Shown: positions 51,486-63,423 of the stretch, piece by piece
Position numbering within the stretch: position 1 is the first letter of the stretch
Layout of the letters: each line of letters starts with the position of its first letter
Assembly (NCBI GenBank): GCA_902779675.1
Contig: CACZCK010000004.1
Location: forward strand, 62,001-126,000
DNA from: an uncultured Coriobacteriaceae bacterium
Lineage (GTDB): Bacteria > Actinomycetota > Coriobacteriia > Coriobacteriales > Atopobiaceae
Length of the DNA stretch: 64,000 nt
Direction of reading: 5' to 3'
Notes under the pieces: generated by a model
What the model was told of the DNA's origin: nothing
What the model saw: only the letters and a program-made list of their open reading frames with translations
The model's database searches: none
Program-made: the position numbers and the translations under genes

Positions 51486-52271
51486 CTACTTCTTGCTCTC
51501 GGCGCGCTTCCACGGCATGCAGACGCGCTCCAGCAGGTCGACGGCCTTCATCAGGGCCAGCGAGAGCACCGAGATGAGGATGATCACTGCAAACATGCGG
51601 TCGTAGGCAAAGGACTTGCGCACGCGCGTCATGTAGACGCCCAGACCGGAGAATCCGCCGAGCCACTCGCTGATCACGGCGCCGACGATGGCGTAGGTGG
51701 CGCTGATGCGCAGGCCGCTAAAGAACTGGTCGAGCGCACCGGGGAGCTTGACCTGCCAGAAGATCTGCAGGTCGGAGGCACCCATGGTGCGCATAAGATC
51801 GATCATGTCGAGGTCCACGGAACGAAAGCCCGCAACCAACGACACGGCGACCGGAAAGAACGTGGTGAGCACGATGAGGATGACCTTCGGCGCGAGGCCA
51901 TAGCCAAACCACAATACCAGCAGCGGCGCGATGGCCACCGTGGGGATGGTCTGCGAGATGGTGATGAGCGGGTCGAAGGCGAGATAGATGGTCTCGAAGC
52001 GGTCCATCAGGACGGCTGCCACAAAGCCCACGACTACGCCGATGGCAAGGCCCAGCGCAGACTCGACGATGGTCGTGCCCGCATGGCTCGCCAACAGGGA
52101 CGCGTCGGTCGCTAGTGCGGCAACGACCTGCGTGGGGCTCGGCAGCAGAAAGTTGGGCACGAGCCCGCAACGCACCGCCAGCTCCCAAGCAGCGAGCAGG
52201 ATGGCGACCGTAACTGCCGGTACGCCTATCTGACGCGAGCGTGGAGGGTCTATCCTGCGAACGGTGGCCAT
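51486..52271 (-). CDS. thiX: ABC transporter permease, thiamine-precursor uptake (ThiX type)
   Basis: A 261-residue permease with six predicted membrane helices. The EAA loop around residues 165-185 (FRSVDLDMIDLMRTMGAS) contacts the ATPase. TVLWFGYGLAPKV-type segments are typical of the SsuC/TauC/ThiX group. Starts at ATG 52271, eight bases behind the thiamine-binding protein gene. Confidence 0.9.
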   Translation of the reverse strand: MATVRRIDPPRSRQIGVPAVTVAILLAAWELAVRCGLVPNFLLPSPTQVVAALATDASLLASHAGTTIVESALGLAIGVVVGFVAAVLMDRFETIYLAFDPLITISQTIPTVAIAPLLVLWFGYGLAPKVILIVLTTFFPVAVSLVAGFRSVDLDMIDLMRTMGASDLQIFWQVKLPGALDQFFSGLRISATYAIVGAVISEWLGGFSGLGVYMTRVRKSFAYDRMFAVIILISVLSLALMKAVDLLERVCMPWKRAESKK

Positions 52272-52279
52272 AGCGGCTC

Positions 52280-52621
52280 CTACGCGACCGCGGACGGAGC
52301 GGACGGTGCAAACTCGCTGTCCGTCTCGTGGTACTTGCCAATCTTGTGCTCGGTGGACATGACGTCCGAGCTGGGGCGGAAGTCGATCTTGGCGTACGTC
52401 ATCATGGAGTTGCAGCCTGCCTTGGCACCCACGAGCTGGCAGTTCTTGAGGATCTCCATGCAGAGATCGTAGTCGCCCTCGATGGTGGTCTCGAAGGGCC
52501 CCACGTAGTAGTCCACGCCCGTGGAGTCGATGTAGGCGATGACCTCGTCGACGATGCGGCAGGTCTCCTCGTCGGATGTCGAGTCCATGGGCAGGTACTG
52601 GATGGCAACGGCACAGTTCAT
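52280..52621 (-). CDS. Thiamine-binding protein of the MTH1187/YkoF family
   Basis: A 113-residue cytoplasmic protein of ferredoxin-like fold. AIQYLPMDSTSDEETCRIVDEVIAYI (read in part), VDYYVGPFETTIEGDYDLCMEIL and its length place it with the MTH1187/YkoF Thiamine_BP family, whose members bind thiamine or its pyrimidine. The ATG at 52621 has GGGAGAG; the upstream frame runs through the riboswitch. First gene of the operon. Confidence 0.88.
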   Translation of the reverse strand: MNCAVAIQYLPMDSTSDEETCRIVDEVIAYIDSTGVDYYVGPFETTIEGDYDLCMEILKNCQLVGAKAGCNSMMTYAKIDFRPSSDVMSTEHKIGKYHETDSEFAPSAPSAVA

Positions 52622-52725
52622 ATGCTCTCCCTTCCCGCAGCAGGCGCTGCGCGTCGTGCGACGCGAGAAAGGAGAAGGCCCCGCGCCGCAGCCCGGGACC
52701 TCTATGCAGGCAAAGTGTCTTGCGG

Positions 52726-52810
52726 TCCCTACGCTGGCATTACCCAGATCAGGTTCTAGGGTCGTGGAATTGGGTTCCACCTCTCAGCCGGGCCAAATCC
52801 CCAGCTCCCC
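52726..52810 (-). promoter_or_regulatory. TPP riboswitch (THI element)
   Basis: On the minus strand GGGGAGCTGG leads to the pyrimidine-sensing GGCTGAGAGGTGG, then a P3 stem, ACCTGATCTGGGTAATGCCAGCG for the diphosphate side (read in part), and closing AGGGA. This is the full consensus of RF00059. It lies about 105 bases before the thiamine-binding protein gene and will repress the uptake operon when TPP is plentiful. Confidence 0.96.
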
Positions 52811-53013
52811 GTATGTGTCCATTATAGCAGAGCCTCATGAGACTGCAAAATTGCAGGTAAAAGGCCCACAGTCGAACCCGTTCAGTTTGTTCGCAGAGTA
52901 CGGAAACGCAATTCGGGTACCGTTCAGTCCGTTCGCAACGCTAGCCTAAATCCGCGTCCCTTCGTGCATTGTTGGGGCTGGATTACCCGTCCACGGTAAG
53001 AAGGGCATGCGAG

Positions 53014-53373
53014 ATGAAATACACAGACGGATCGCTCAGAAACATCCACGGTGACCTTTGGCAGGCACGATTCTCATACAGGGTTGAGAAGCCCAATGGG
53101 CAGGTTGCTTGGAAGCAGGTCTCTAGGAACATCCACGCCCAGACCCAGAAGGAAGCGCAGCAAGAGAAGGAGAGAATCAGGACGGAGCTCGAGAGGGCGG
53201 CGCTCTTAGAGGAGATCCTGCCGCCTGAGATCGCCAACTCGCCCAAGCTATCGGTCTTCATGAACGAGGAGGTCGACGAGCAGCTTAGGTCCGGCCTCAT
53301 CGCAAGCACGACCTATGCGTGCTACGCTTCTGTGCTCAGCCCGTCGAGACGCACCTTAGCATGCCAGCTATAG
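53014..53373 (+). pseudogene. Truncated phage-type integrase, N-terminal fragment
   Basis: About 110 residues match the arm-binding N terminus of tyrosine integrases (SLRNIHGDLWQARFSYRV, WKQVSRNIHAQTQKEAQQEKERI, then NEEVDEQLRSGLIASTTYACY, the start of the core-binding domain). The similarity stops near 53333, where the sequence becomes the 3' end of the oppositely oriented DUF202 gene, so the core-binding remainder and the whole catalytic domain with the R-H-R-Y residues are missing. This marks a decayed insertion. No tRNA gene or att repeat is visible next to it. Confidence 0.7.
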
Positions 53374-53603
53374 GTGCAGCCTGCGACAAGAACGACTGTC
53401 GCCACTGCCATGATGAGCCAGCCCAGGGTGATGAGCTCCGCGGAGGTCTGCAGGATGATGAGGCCCATGCCCGAGGCATAGAGGCCGAGCGCCGTTCGGG
53501 CGATGGCGAGGAAGGTGCGGATGAGCGCGAACTTGGTGCGATCGTAGGCCAGGTGGTCGCGCAAGATCATGTCGTCGTGGTAGTTGGCATACAGGTACTG
53601 CAT
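53322..53603 (-). CDS. DUF202 small membrane protein
   Basis: A 93-residue protein with two or three membrane helices (about residues 35-55 and 60-80) and the DUF202 start pattern DHLAYDRTKFALIRTFLAIARTALGLY (read in part; conserved R-T-x-L-A-x-x-R). The function is unknown. ATG 53603 has GGGAGGA. Its last 52 bases overlap the integrase fragment's open frame on the other strand. Confidence 0.8.
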   Translation of the reverse strand: MQYLYANYHDDMILRDHLAYDRTKFALIRTFLAIARTALGLYASGMGLIILQTSAELITLGWLIMAVATVVLVAGCTYSWHAKVRLDGLSTEA

Positions 53604-53694
53604 GGTTGGTCCTCCCATGGGCACTAACGAAACGCTGTTTACGAGCATTGAAGCATGCGAAGCCCGTACGAGATGATGCCGGGGACACGCCTCG

Positions 53695-53746
53695 AACACC
53701 GTTGCGCCACAGTGGCACGTGCAGGCCGCTGGTGCGCAACGGTGTT
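53695..53746. promoter_or_regulatory. Inverted repeat upstream of the RpiR gene, candidate operator
   Basis: AACACCGTTGCGC (53695-53707) and GCGCAACGGTGTT (53734-53746) form a perfect 13-base inverted repeat with a 26-base spacer. The half-site CGTTGCGC recurs in the same arrangement upstream of the PTS gene (54768-54812), which suggests binding by the RpiR regulator encoded between them. Confidence 0.6.
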
Positions 53747-53839
53747 TCGCGCTTTTGGGCTGCTTGCTGCCTCAGGTTGAAGAGAGAGAATCTGCCTTAA
53801 GATGTATCTACCGTGTTCTTCCTGCTATAGGAGATGTGT

Positions 53840-54724
53840 ATGCTTGTTGAACAGCTGCGTGAACAGGCGGGCTTCTCTCCGATTGAATGCTCAATCGCCG
53901 ACTACTTCCTTGAAGTAGGAGATGCGCTTCATGACCAGAGCGCTCGCTCCATTGCCGCCAGGCTGTATACAGCACCTTCCACGGTGTCGCGCCTGTGCAA
54001 GCGGCTCGGCTATGAAGGCTACACGGACTTTCGGGATGCCTACCTTGACGAGCTGCGCTATCTCTCCTCTGCCTTCATCTCCATCGACGCCAATCAGCCC
54101 TTCCGAAAAAGTGACGACGCACGTACTATCGCGGCCAAGATCGGAACGCTGTATCGCGAGACGGTAGACGACACGCTGCAGCTCACTGAGACCGAGGCGC
54201 TTGGTCGTGCAGTAGAGCTTGTGGCAAACGCCCGCACTGTCTTCGTGCATTCAGCAGGGCCCCAGTCCTATCTTGCCGAGGACTTCGTGGATAAGATGGC
54301 CCGCATCGGGCGTCGCATCATCGTGGCGTACAAGGATGACACCTCGTACTTCTTAGCTTCGGGGGGACGCCCTGATGAGGTCTTCATCGAGCTTTCGTAT
54401 TCCGGTGAGACCGGTAATGCCTTAAGAGTTGCCAAGAGGGTTAAGGAGGCAGGCGGAAAGCTCATTGCCATCACCTCCTACGGGCGCAATACCCTGTCCG
54501 AATTGGCGGACGTCACACTGCGCGTGTCCACGCGCGAGAAGCTCGTGGAGAAGCTTGGGTGCTATGGCATGAGCATCTCCACCATGCTCTTGCTTGACGT
54601 GCTCTACTCCTGCGTGCTTGCACGCGACTATGACCGTAACGTGGTTCGCCGTGTCAAAAACACGCGCTCATTTGAGCAGTTTCGCGATTCGAACAGCCCC
54701 ATCCTGCATGACCGACGCGAGTAG
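53840..54724 (+). CDS. MurR/RpiR family sugar-phosphate regulator
   Basis: A 294-residue regulator with an N-terminal HTH_6 domain (residues 1-75; IAARLYTAPSTVSRLCKRLGYEGYTDF) and a C-terminal SIS domain (about 120-250; VFVHSAGPQSYLAEDF, ELSYSGETGNALRVAKRVKEAGGKLIAITS, both read in part) that binds phosphosugars. ATG 53840 is six bases after AGGAG; ATG 53834 is too close to that site. It is followed by the PTS/glucosidase operon it most likely controls, in response to a phosphorylated beta-glucoside. Confidence 0.9.
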   Translation: MLVEQLREQAGFSPIECSIADYFLEVGDALHDQSARSIAARLYTAPSTVSRLCKRLGYEGYTDFRDAYLDELRYLSSAFISIDANQPFRKSDDARTIAAKIGTLYRETVDDTLQLTETEALGRAVELVANARTVFVHSAGPQSYLAEDFVDKMARIGRRIIVAYKDDTSYFLASGGRPDEVFIELSYSGETGNALRVAKRVKEAGGKLIAITSYGRNTLSELADVTLRVSTREKLVEKLGCYGMSISTMLLLDVLYSCVLARDYDRNVVRRVKNTRSFEQFRDSNSPILHDRRE

Positions 54725-54767
54725 TCCGTAGCGCCCATCCCACCTCAGACGAGGTTCTTCGGCAACA

Positions 54768-54812
54768 GCGTTGCGCGCCTCAGGGCGTTTCTCAAACCAA
54801 ACCGCGCAACGC
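54768..54812. promoter_or_regulatory. Inverted repeat upstream of the PTS gene, candidate RpiR operator
   Basis: GCGTTGCGCG (54768-54777) and CGCGCAACGC (54803-54812) form a perfect 10-base inverted repeat. The CGTTGCGC and GCGCAACG half-sites are the same as at 53700-53741, with nearly the same spacing (35 against 34 bases between starts). Confidence 0.6.
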
Positions 54813-54915
54813 AATTCGAAACGCGCGCTTCATGTGCAGCCACACCTTTCACCTGCGGTTTACTAGCCTCAGCAAGCAAGTCGGCAGAGGCAAGACCAAC
54901 GGAAGGAAGGCAATC

Positions 54916-57803
<2,888 letters not shown>

Positions 57804-57814
57804 GAGGAATAGAG

Positions 57815-58474
57815 ATGGCAGAGGACATTCACAAGATGACCAACCCTGAGGGCATTGTCGAGTTCGAACGCGGCTACGTGGTGCCCGACTGCGTGGTGCT
57901 GGACAGCGCCTACTGCTCGATGGGCCGCATGGTGGCCCTGCGCGCCTGCGATGCCGCTGGGTGGACCATGCATGACAGCAACACGCTGCTGGCCTTGGTG
58001 CCCGAGTGCAGCGTGACGATGGATGACGTGGAGGCATTCGAGAACGAGGCGACGGCCGAGGGTGCCGACCTTGCGGCCCTGCGCGAAAGCGACGAGTACA
58101 AGCGCATCTCTGGCGCTTTCCGACTGGCAGCTGAACGCGCCCTCAATCAGGGACCCTGCCTCATCCATGACCGAGTGACCAAAGCCTTCGTGGAGAGCCT
58201 CGGGAAGACCTGCGTGTCGGCCATGACCTACGCGAGCGACAGGTCCGCCATGCGTGTGCGTGCGCAGTACTCACCCGTGTATGCGCACCTCACCGACACG
58301 GACGAGCTTGACGCCGCCATCGCCCATGAGGACGCGCGCCGCCGCACGTGGCACGCGCTCGGCGGCGACGACACCCGTTGGGGCGATCCTGCGACCTATG
58401 ACCTCATGCTCAGCACCGACACCATCGGCCGCGACTTTGCGGCAGAGCTCCTCGCTCGGCTCATGCAGGGATAG
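57815..58474 (+). CDS. Cytidylate kinase-like family protein
   Basis: A 219-residue protein resembling the cytidylate kinase-like family (PF13189): an N-terminal segment VVLDSAYCSMGRMVALRACDAAGW in the place of the usual SREYGSGGR P-loop-type start, then YDLMLSTDTIGRDFAAELL at the C terminus, which matches the family's closing helix. The glycine-rich loop is degraded, so catalysis is doubtful. It follows the glucosidase by 11 bases in the PTS operon with GGAGGA upstream. Function in sugar use is unknown; the assignment rests on pattern recognition. Confidence 0.55.
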   Translation: MAEDIHKMTNPEGIVEFERGYVVPDCVVLDSAYCSMGRMVALRACDAAGWTMHDSNTLLALVPECSVTMDDVEAFENEATAEGADLAALRESDEYKRISGAFRLAAERALNQGPCLIHDRVTKAFVESLGKTCVSAMTYASDRSAMRVRAQYSPVYAHLTDTDELDAAIAHEDARRRTWHALGGDDTRWGDPATYDLMLSTDTIGRDFAAELLARLMQG

Positions 58475-58691
58475 GTGATCTGCCACTCGTTAGGGGAGGA
58501 GCCGTCACGCTCAGCCTCATATCTGCGCGACCGACGTAATGGCGCGGTAGCAGCGGGCAGTAAGTGGTCGCCCAGGGAGGACCCTGTCGCCTGGCATCTC
58601 GCCTAGTGTCCTGTGCCGAAGGGGAGTGAGTCGAGAGCAAGGCCTTCCGCATATGCCACACTGACGGCAAGGACACCTAGGGAAGCGGTGA
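58475..58691. other. Intergenic stretch without recognisable gene
   Basis: 217 bases between the cytidylate-kinase-like gene and the AraC fragment. Short frames on both strands are Arg-rich and have no ribosome sites. I see no clear terminator or promoter. It may hold decayed remains of the missing 3' part of the AraC-type gene but I could not recognise them. Confidence 0.4.
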
Positions 58692-59069
58692 TTAATCGGG
58701 TGGCCGCAGGCGGGCCTCCCCGTCACCCGTCGCCGCGGCCGTCCGGCCACCCGCAGTCGGGGCTACGGCTGCGGGCGCGCCGCTGTAGGCGGTCTCGGGG
58801 TCCATGCCCTCCTCGATGCAGTAGCGCGACACGAGGGCGATCGACGCCACGAACAGGTACTTCTGGTTGCGCAGCGGGTCATCGGACACATGTCCCGGCA
58901 GGTCGGAGTCCAGCATGCGGCGGCACTCCTCCACCGAGCGCATGTCGCCGGCGCGCAGCAGGTCGTACTGCAGCATGTCCTCGTTCTGCGTGTGGTGGCG
59001 CTTGCCCCGCTCGGCGTTGACGAAGGCGAGGTAGCTGACGCTCCGGTCGTCAATCTGCGTGCGCGGCAT
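58692..59069 (-). pseudogene. Truncated AraC-type regulator, N-terminal part
   Basis: About 125 residues. Residues 15-95 (YLAFVNAERGKRHHTQNEDM, LLRAGDMRSVEECRRML, VSDDPLRNQKYLFVASIALVSRYCIEEGMDPETAYS, read in part) match the sensor/linker segment that precedes the DNA-binding domain in a common AraC-type family of Firmicutes and Coriobacteriia. Similarity ends at ETAYS; the remaining 30 residues are Ala/Gly/Arg-rich and the two helix-turn-helix repeats are missing. ATG 59069 has AAAGGGG. It is divergent from the MFS gene, which it may once have controlled. Confidence 0.65.
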
Positions 59070-59203
59070 GGGAGCCCCTTTCGCCAAGTGTCAATCATCC
59101 AAAGATAGTACCAACTGCCAAGAGATGTTGCAAAAGTGGCATGCTCACACTCCGTAGACTTCTTTGCCAGTGAAAGGCCAGAGAAGAAAGAAGTGAGCCG
59201 AGC

Positions 59204-60409
59204 ATGTCCACAACCAAGCCAAGCTTTGCCAAGTTCTGCGCGCTGGAGGCCCTGCACTGGGCCGTGATGGCCGCCGTGCAGGGCCTCATGAGCACCTACA
59301 TGTCCGTCTCGGGGATGCCAGACGCGGTGCTCTCCACCGTGCAGGCGTGCTACCTGACGGCCGCGTTCGCAGGAGCGCTCTTCTGGGGCGGGCGCATCGA
59401 CGAGGCAGGGAGCCATCGCAGGTTCTTCGTGCTGGGGGTGGCAGCGTCGCTCGTCACCTGCGTGGCCACCTGCCTCCTCATCGACAGCTACCTCTTGTGC
59501 GGCCTGGCGTACGCCACCTACGGCTTCATGGTGGTGCCCGTTGCCACCAACCTCGACGCCTGGGTCATGGACTCCTTCCCCGAGCGTGCCGACGCCGCCG
59601 GGCGCGCCCGCTCCTTCGCGACGGGCGGCTACGCGCTCTGCATGCTGCTCTACGGCCAGCTCATCAAGTTTTTTGGCTACAGCGTGATCTGGGTCGCCGC
59701 CTGCGTGGCAGTGCCGCCCACCATCGCGCTCGCGTTGACCCAGCCCGATGCGATCCGCGCGGGTGCCAAGCAGAAGAGGGAGAAGGTCGGCCCCACCCAG
59801 GTGGCCTCGCTCATGCGTATCCCGCTCTACGCGCTGCTCGTGGTCGTGGTCTTCCTCAACGGATTTGCCATCAGCCCGCTCAACTACATGCGCACCGTGG
59901 CGCTGCAGAACGTGGGCGCCGACGTCTCCTACATCGGGTTCGACTCCTTCGTGGGCTGCCTCGCCCAGCTGCCGTTCCTCGTGTTCAGCGGCTACTGGCT
60001 GCGCTTTCCCAAGGAGAGGCGCCTGCTCGCGGGCATCGCGCTGCCCTTCGGCTACGCCGTGCTCACGGCATTCTGCCACCAGCCCGTCACCTCGACGCTC
60101 GCCTTCATGCTCAACAACATGAGCTTCGGCATCCTCTACCCCTCCATGCGCGAGATCACCCGCGAGAGCGTGCCCGAGGAGCTCTTCAACAGCGCGAGCA
60201 GCCTCATCGACGTGTGCTACGGGCAGCTGCCGGGCATCATCAGCCTGCTCGCCGCCGGACCGCTGCTGAGCGTCTTCGGCATCCGCGGCCTCTCGTTCGC
60301 CTGCGCCGCCGCCCAGGCCGTGACGCTCGCGGTGCTCGTGGCGGGCATGGCCCGGCTGACCGCGCAGCAAGCCGGCCGCAGGCGGACGCTGGTCTCCAAT
60401 CGGCAGTAG
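59204..60409 (+). CDS. MFS transporter
   Basis: A 401-residue permease with about 12 membrane helices. GGRIDEAGSHRRFF after helix 2 is the MFS loop motif. The pattern YLTAAFAGALFWGG and the paired helix layout are typical, but no substrate-specific motif was recognised. Together with the acetyltransferase 74 bases downstream and the divergent beta-glucosidase nearby, a sugar or glycoside substrate is plausible. The ribosome site before ATG 59204 is weak (AAGAAGTGAG). Confidence 0.8.
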   Translation: MSTTKPSFAKFCALEALHWAVMAAVQGLMSTYMSVSGMPDAVLSTVQACYLTAAFAGALFWGGRIDEAGSHRRFFVLGVAASLVTCVATCLLIDSYLLCGLAYATYGFMVVPVATNLDAWVMDSFPERADAAGRARSFATGGYALCMLLYGQLIKFFGYSVIWVAACVAVPPTIALALTQPDAIRAGAKQKREKVGPTQVASLMRIPLYALLVVVVFLNGFAISPLNYMRTVALQNVGADVSYIGFDSFVGCLAQLPFLVFSGYWLRFPKERRLLAGIALPFGYAVLTAFCHQPVTSTLAFMLNNMSFGILYPSMREITRESVPEELFNSASSLIDVCYGQLPGIISLLAAGPLLSVFGIRGLSFACAAAQAVTLAVLVAGMARLTAQQAGRRRTLVSNRQ

Positions 60410-60483
60410 GACAGGCCCAATTTGTGGACCGTGGACATATCGCTCGGACAGGTACGTTCGACCTTTCGTGATAGGAGACCCAT

Positions 60484-61080
60484 ATGACCGAGGCAGAGAA
60501 GATGGAGGCCGGGCTGGAGTACCGCTTCACCGACCGCGAGCTGGGCGGGCGCAGGCGCAGGGCCATCGAAACCGTCGAGCGCTACAACGCCATACCCGCG
60601 CTGGACTTCGCGGAGCAGGAGCGCTTCGTGGCGGAGGAGCTCTTCGGCTCGGCGGGCGTGGGCGCCTCCGTGCAGCAGGGCTTCAACTGCGACAGCGGCA
60701 GGAACATCCACGCGGGCGACCACCTCATCATCAACTACGGCTGCACCATCCTGGACGTGGCCGAGGTCACCATGGGCGACTGGGTGATGATCGGCCCGCA
60801 CGTGCTCATCTCCACGGTGAACCACCCGCTCAGCCCGCGCGGCAGGCGAAACCGCCTGGGCGTCGCGAAGCCCGTACGCATCGGCGACGACGTATGGATC
60901 GGTGGCCACGCCACGATCCTACCGGGCGTCACCATCGGAGACGGCGCCGTGGTCGCGGCGGGCGCGGTGGTCACGAAGGACGTCCCGCCCTACACGGTGG
61001 TGGCCGGCGTCCCCGCGCGCGTCGTCAAAAAGATCGAGGACGACCTGGACGGCTGGGTGGAAGGCGAGCTGCTCACGTAG
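60484..61080 (+). CDS. Sugar O-acetyltransferase (Maa/LacA/NodL family)
   Basis: A 198-residue left-handed beta-helix acetyltransferase that transfers acetyl from acetyl-CoA to a sugar hydroxyl. The catalytic His is in STVNHPLSPRGR (about residue 117), and hexapeptide repeats run through VRIGDDVWIGGHATILPGVTIGDGAVV (read in part). The N-terminal helical domain with ERYNAIPALDFAEQE is the Mac domain. GGAGACC precedes ATG 60484. It follows the MFS gene and may be co-transcribed, detoxifying non-metabolisable sugars. Confidence 0.88.
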   Translation: MTEAEKMEAGLEYRFTDRELGGRRRRAIETVERYNAIPALDFAEQERFVAEELFGSAGVGASVQQGFNCDSGRNIHAGDHLIINYGCTILDVAEVTMGDWVMIGPHVLISTVNHPLSPRGRRNRLGVAKPVRIGDDVWIGGHATILPGVTIGDGAVVAAGAVVTKDVPPYTVVAGVPARVVKKIEDDLDGWVEGELLT

Positions 61081-61385
61081 CAGACATTCTGAGAGAAGCT
61101 CCGCGTATCGGCGGCGGGCCTCGTCGAGCCGCCGACCTGCACTATAGCGCTTTGCGAGTTGGACAGTATTCTTTCGGCAAGTTGAGCCAAATTGACTTGG
61201 CATGTTGGCACAGTGCGCCTCACGATAATCTGCACGGTGAACATGAGGCCAAGACAGCGAGGTCCCGTCCAATGGAACTGAGTCACCCGCACTGCTCCGC
61301 ATCCATCTCGGCAAGCCCGCAGGTGATTCATCCAGATGCATGACCTGTCAGGCTGGCGTGGGAAAGGCATGCTGAGACGAGGCTG
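61081..61385. other. Intergenic stretch with a hairpin and a recurring 17-base motif
   Basis: A hairpin TCGGCGG/CCGCCGA lies at about 61109-61136 behind the acetyltransferase and may be its terminator. The following CGACCTGCACTATAGCG matches 16 of 17 bases of the sequence behind the suf hairpin at 33829-33845. The rest shows no gene I can support. Confidence 0.5.
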
Positions 61386-63162
<1,777 letters not shown>

Positions 63163-63294
63163 CTACTCCACAGCGCCAAACAGCGGCGTGGTGATTTCCG
63201 CGAGCTGTCCCGCCAGCGATTCCGGCTCGTCCCTAAAGCCGCGCTCCGCCCACCAGAGGATGCAGTTGAAGACGATGCCGTTCCATGAATTCAC
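63163..63294 (-). pseudogene. C-terminal remnant of a TetR-type regulator
   Basis: A 43-codon frame ending in TAG (63163-63165) translates to WNGIVFNCILWWAERGFRDEP and then ESLAGQLAEITTPLFGAVE. This resembles the last two helices of the TetR ligand domain (hydrophobic G-x4-x-W-W then a Pro-Glu-x-L-A-x-Q-L helix). The upstream sequence in frame does not continue the family, and a hairpin intervenes, so only the 3' end survives. Confidence 0.45.
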
Positions 63295-63333
63295 TTTCAC
63301 TCCGAGAGGAAGTTCCCGTGCATGCACACGCCT

Positions 63334-63369
63334 CGCCGCTGAGGATGGAGTCGAGCATCCCCAGCGGCG
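63334..63369 (-). terminator. Hairpin after the esterase gene
   Basis: CGCCGCTGAGGATG (63334-63347) pairs with CATCCCCAGCGGCG (63356-63369) with one A-C mismatch, 55 bases past the esterase stop on the minus strand. No T tract follows. Confidence 0.45.
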
Positions 63370-63423
63370 AGAATCTCCATGGAACTTAGTCTAGCGAGCC
63401 CTTCGCCCAACGATCCATGCTCG

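Noticed and set aside
52630..52720. Terminator as expression platform between the TPP riboswitch and its first gene
   Set aside because: Several GC-rich hairpins are possible but none is followed by a clear T tract on the minus strand; translational control seems as likely, so I did not annotate one.
58763..60370. 535-codon frame opposite the MFS gene
   Set aside because: Gly/His/Glu-rich antisense shadow running through the AraC fragment; the plus-strand transporter is clearly real.
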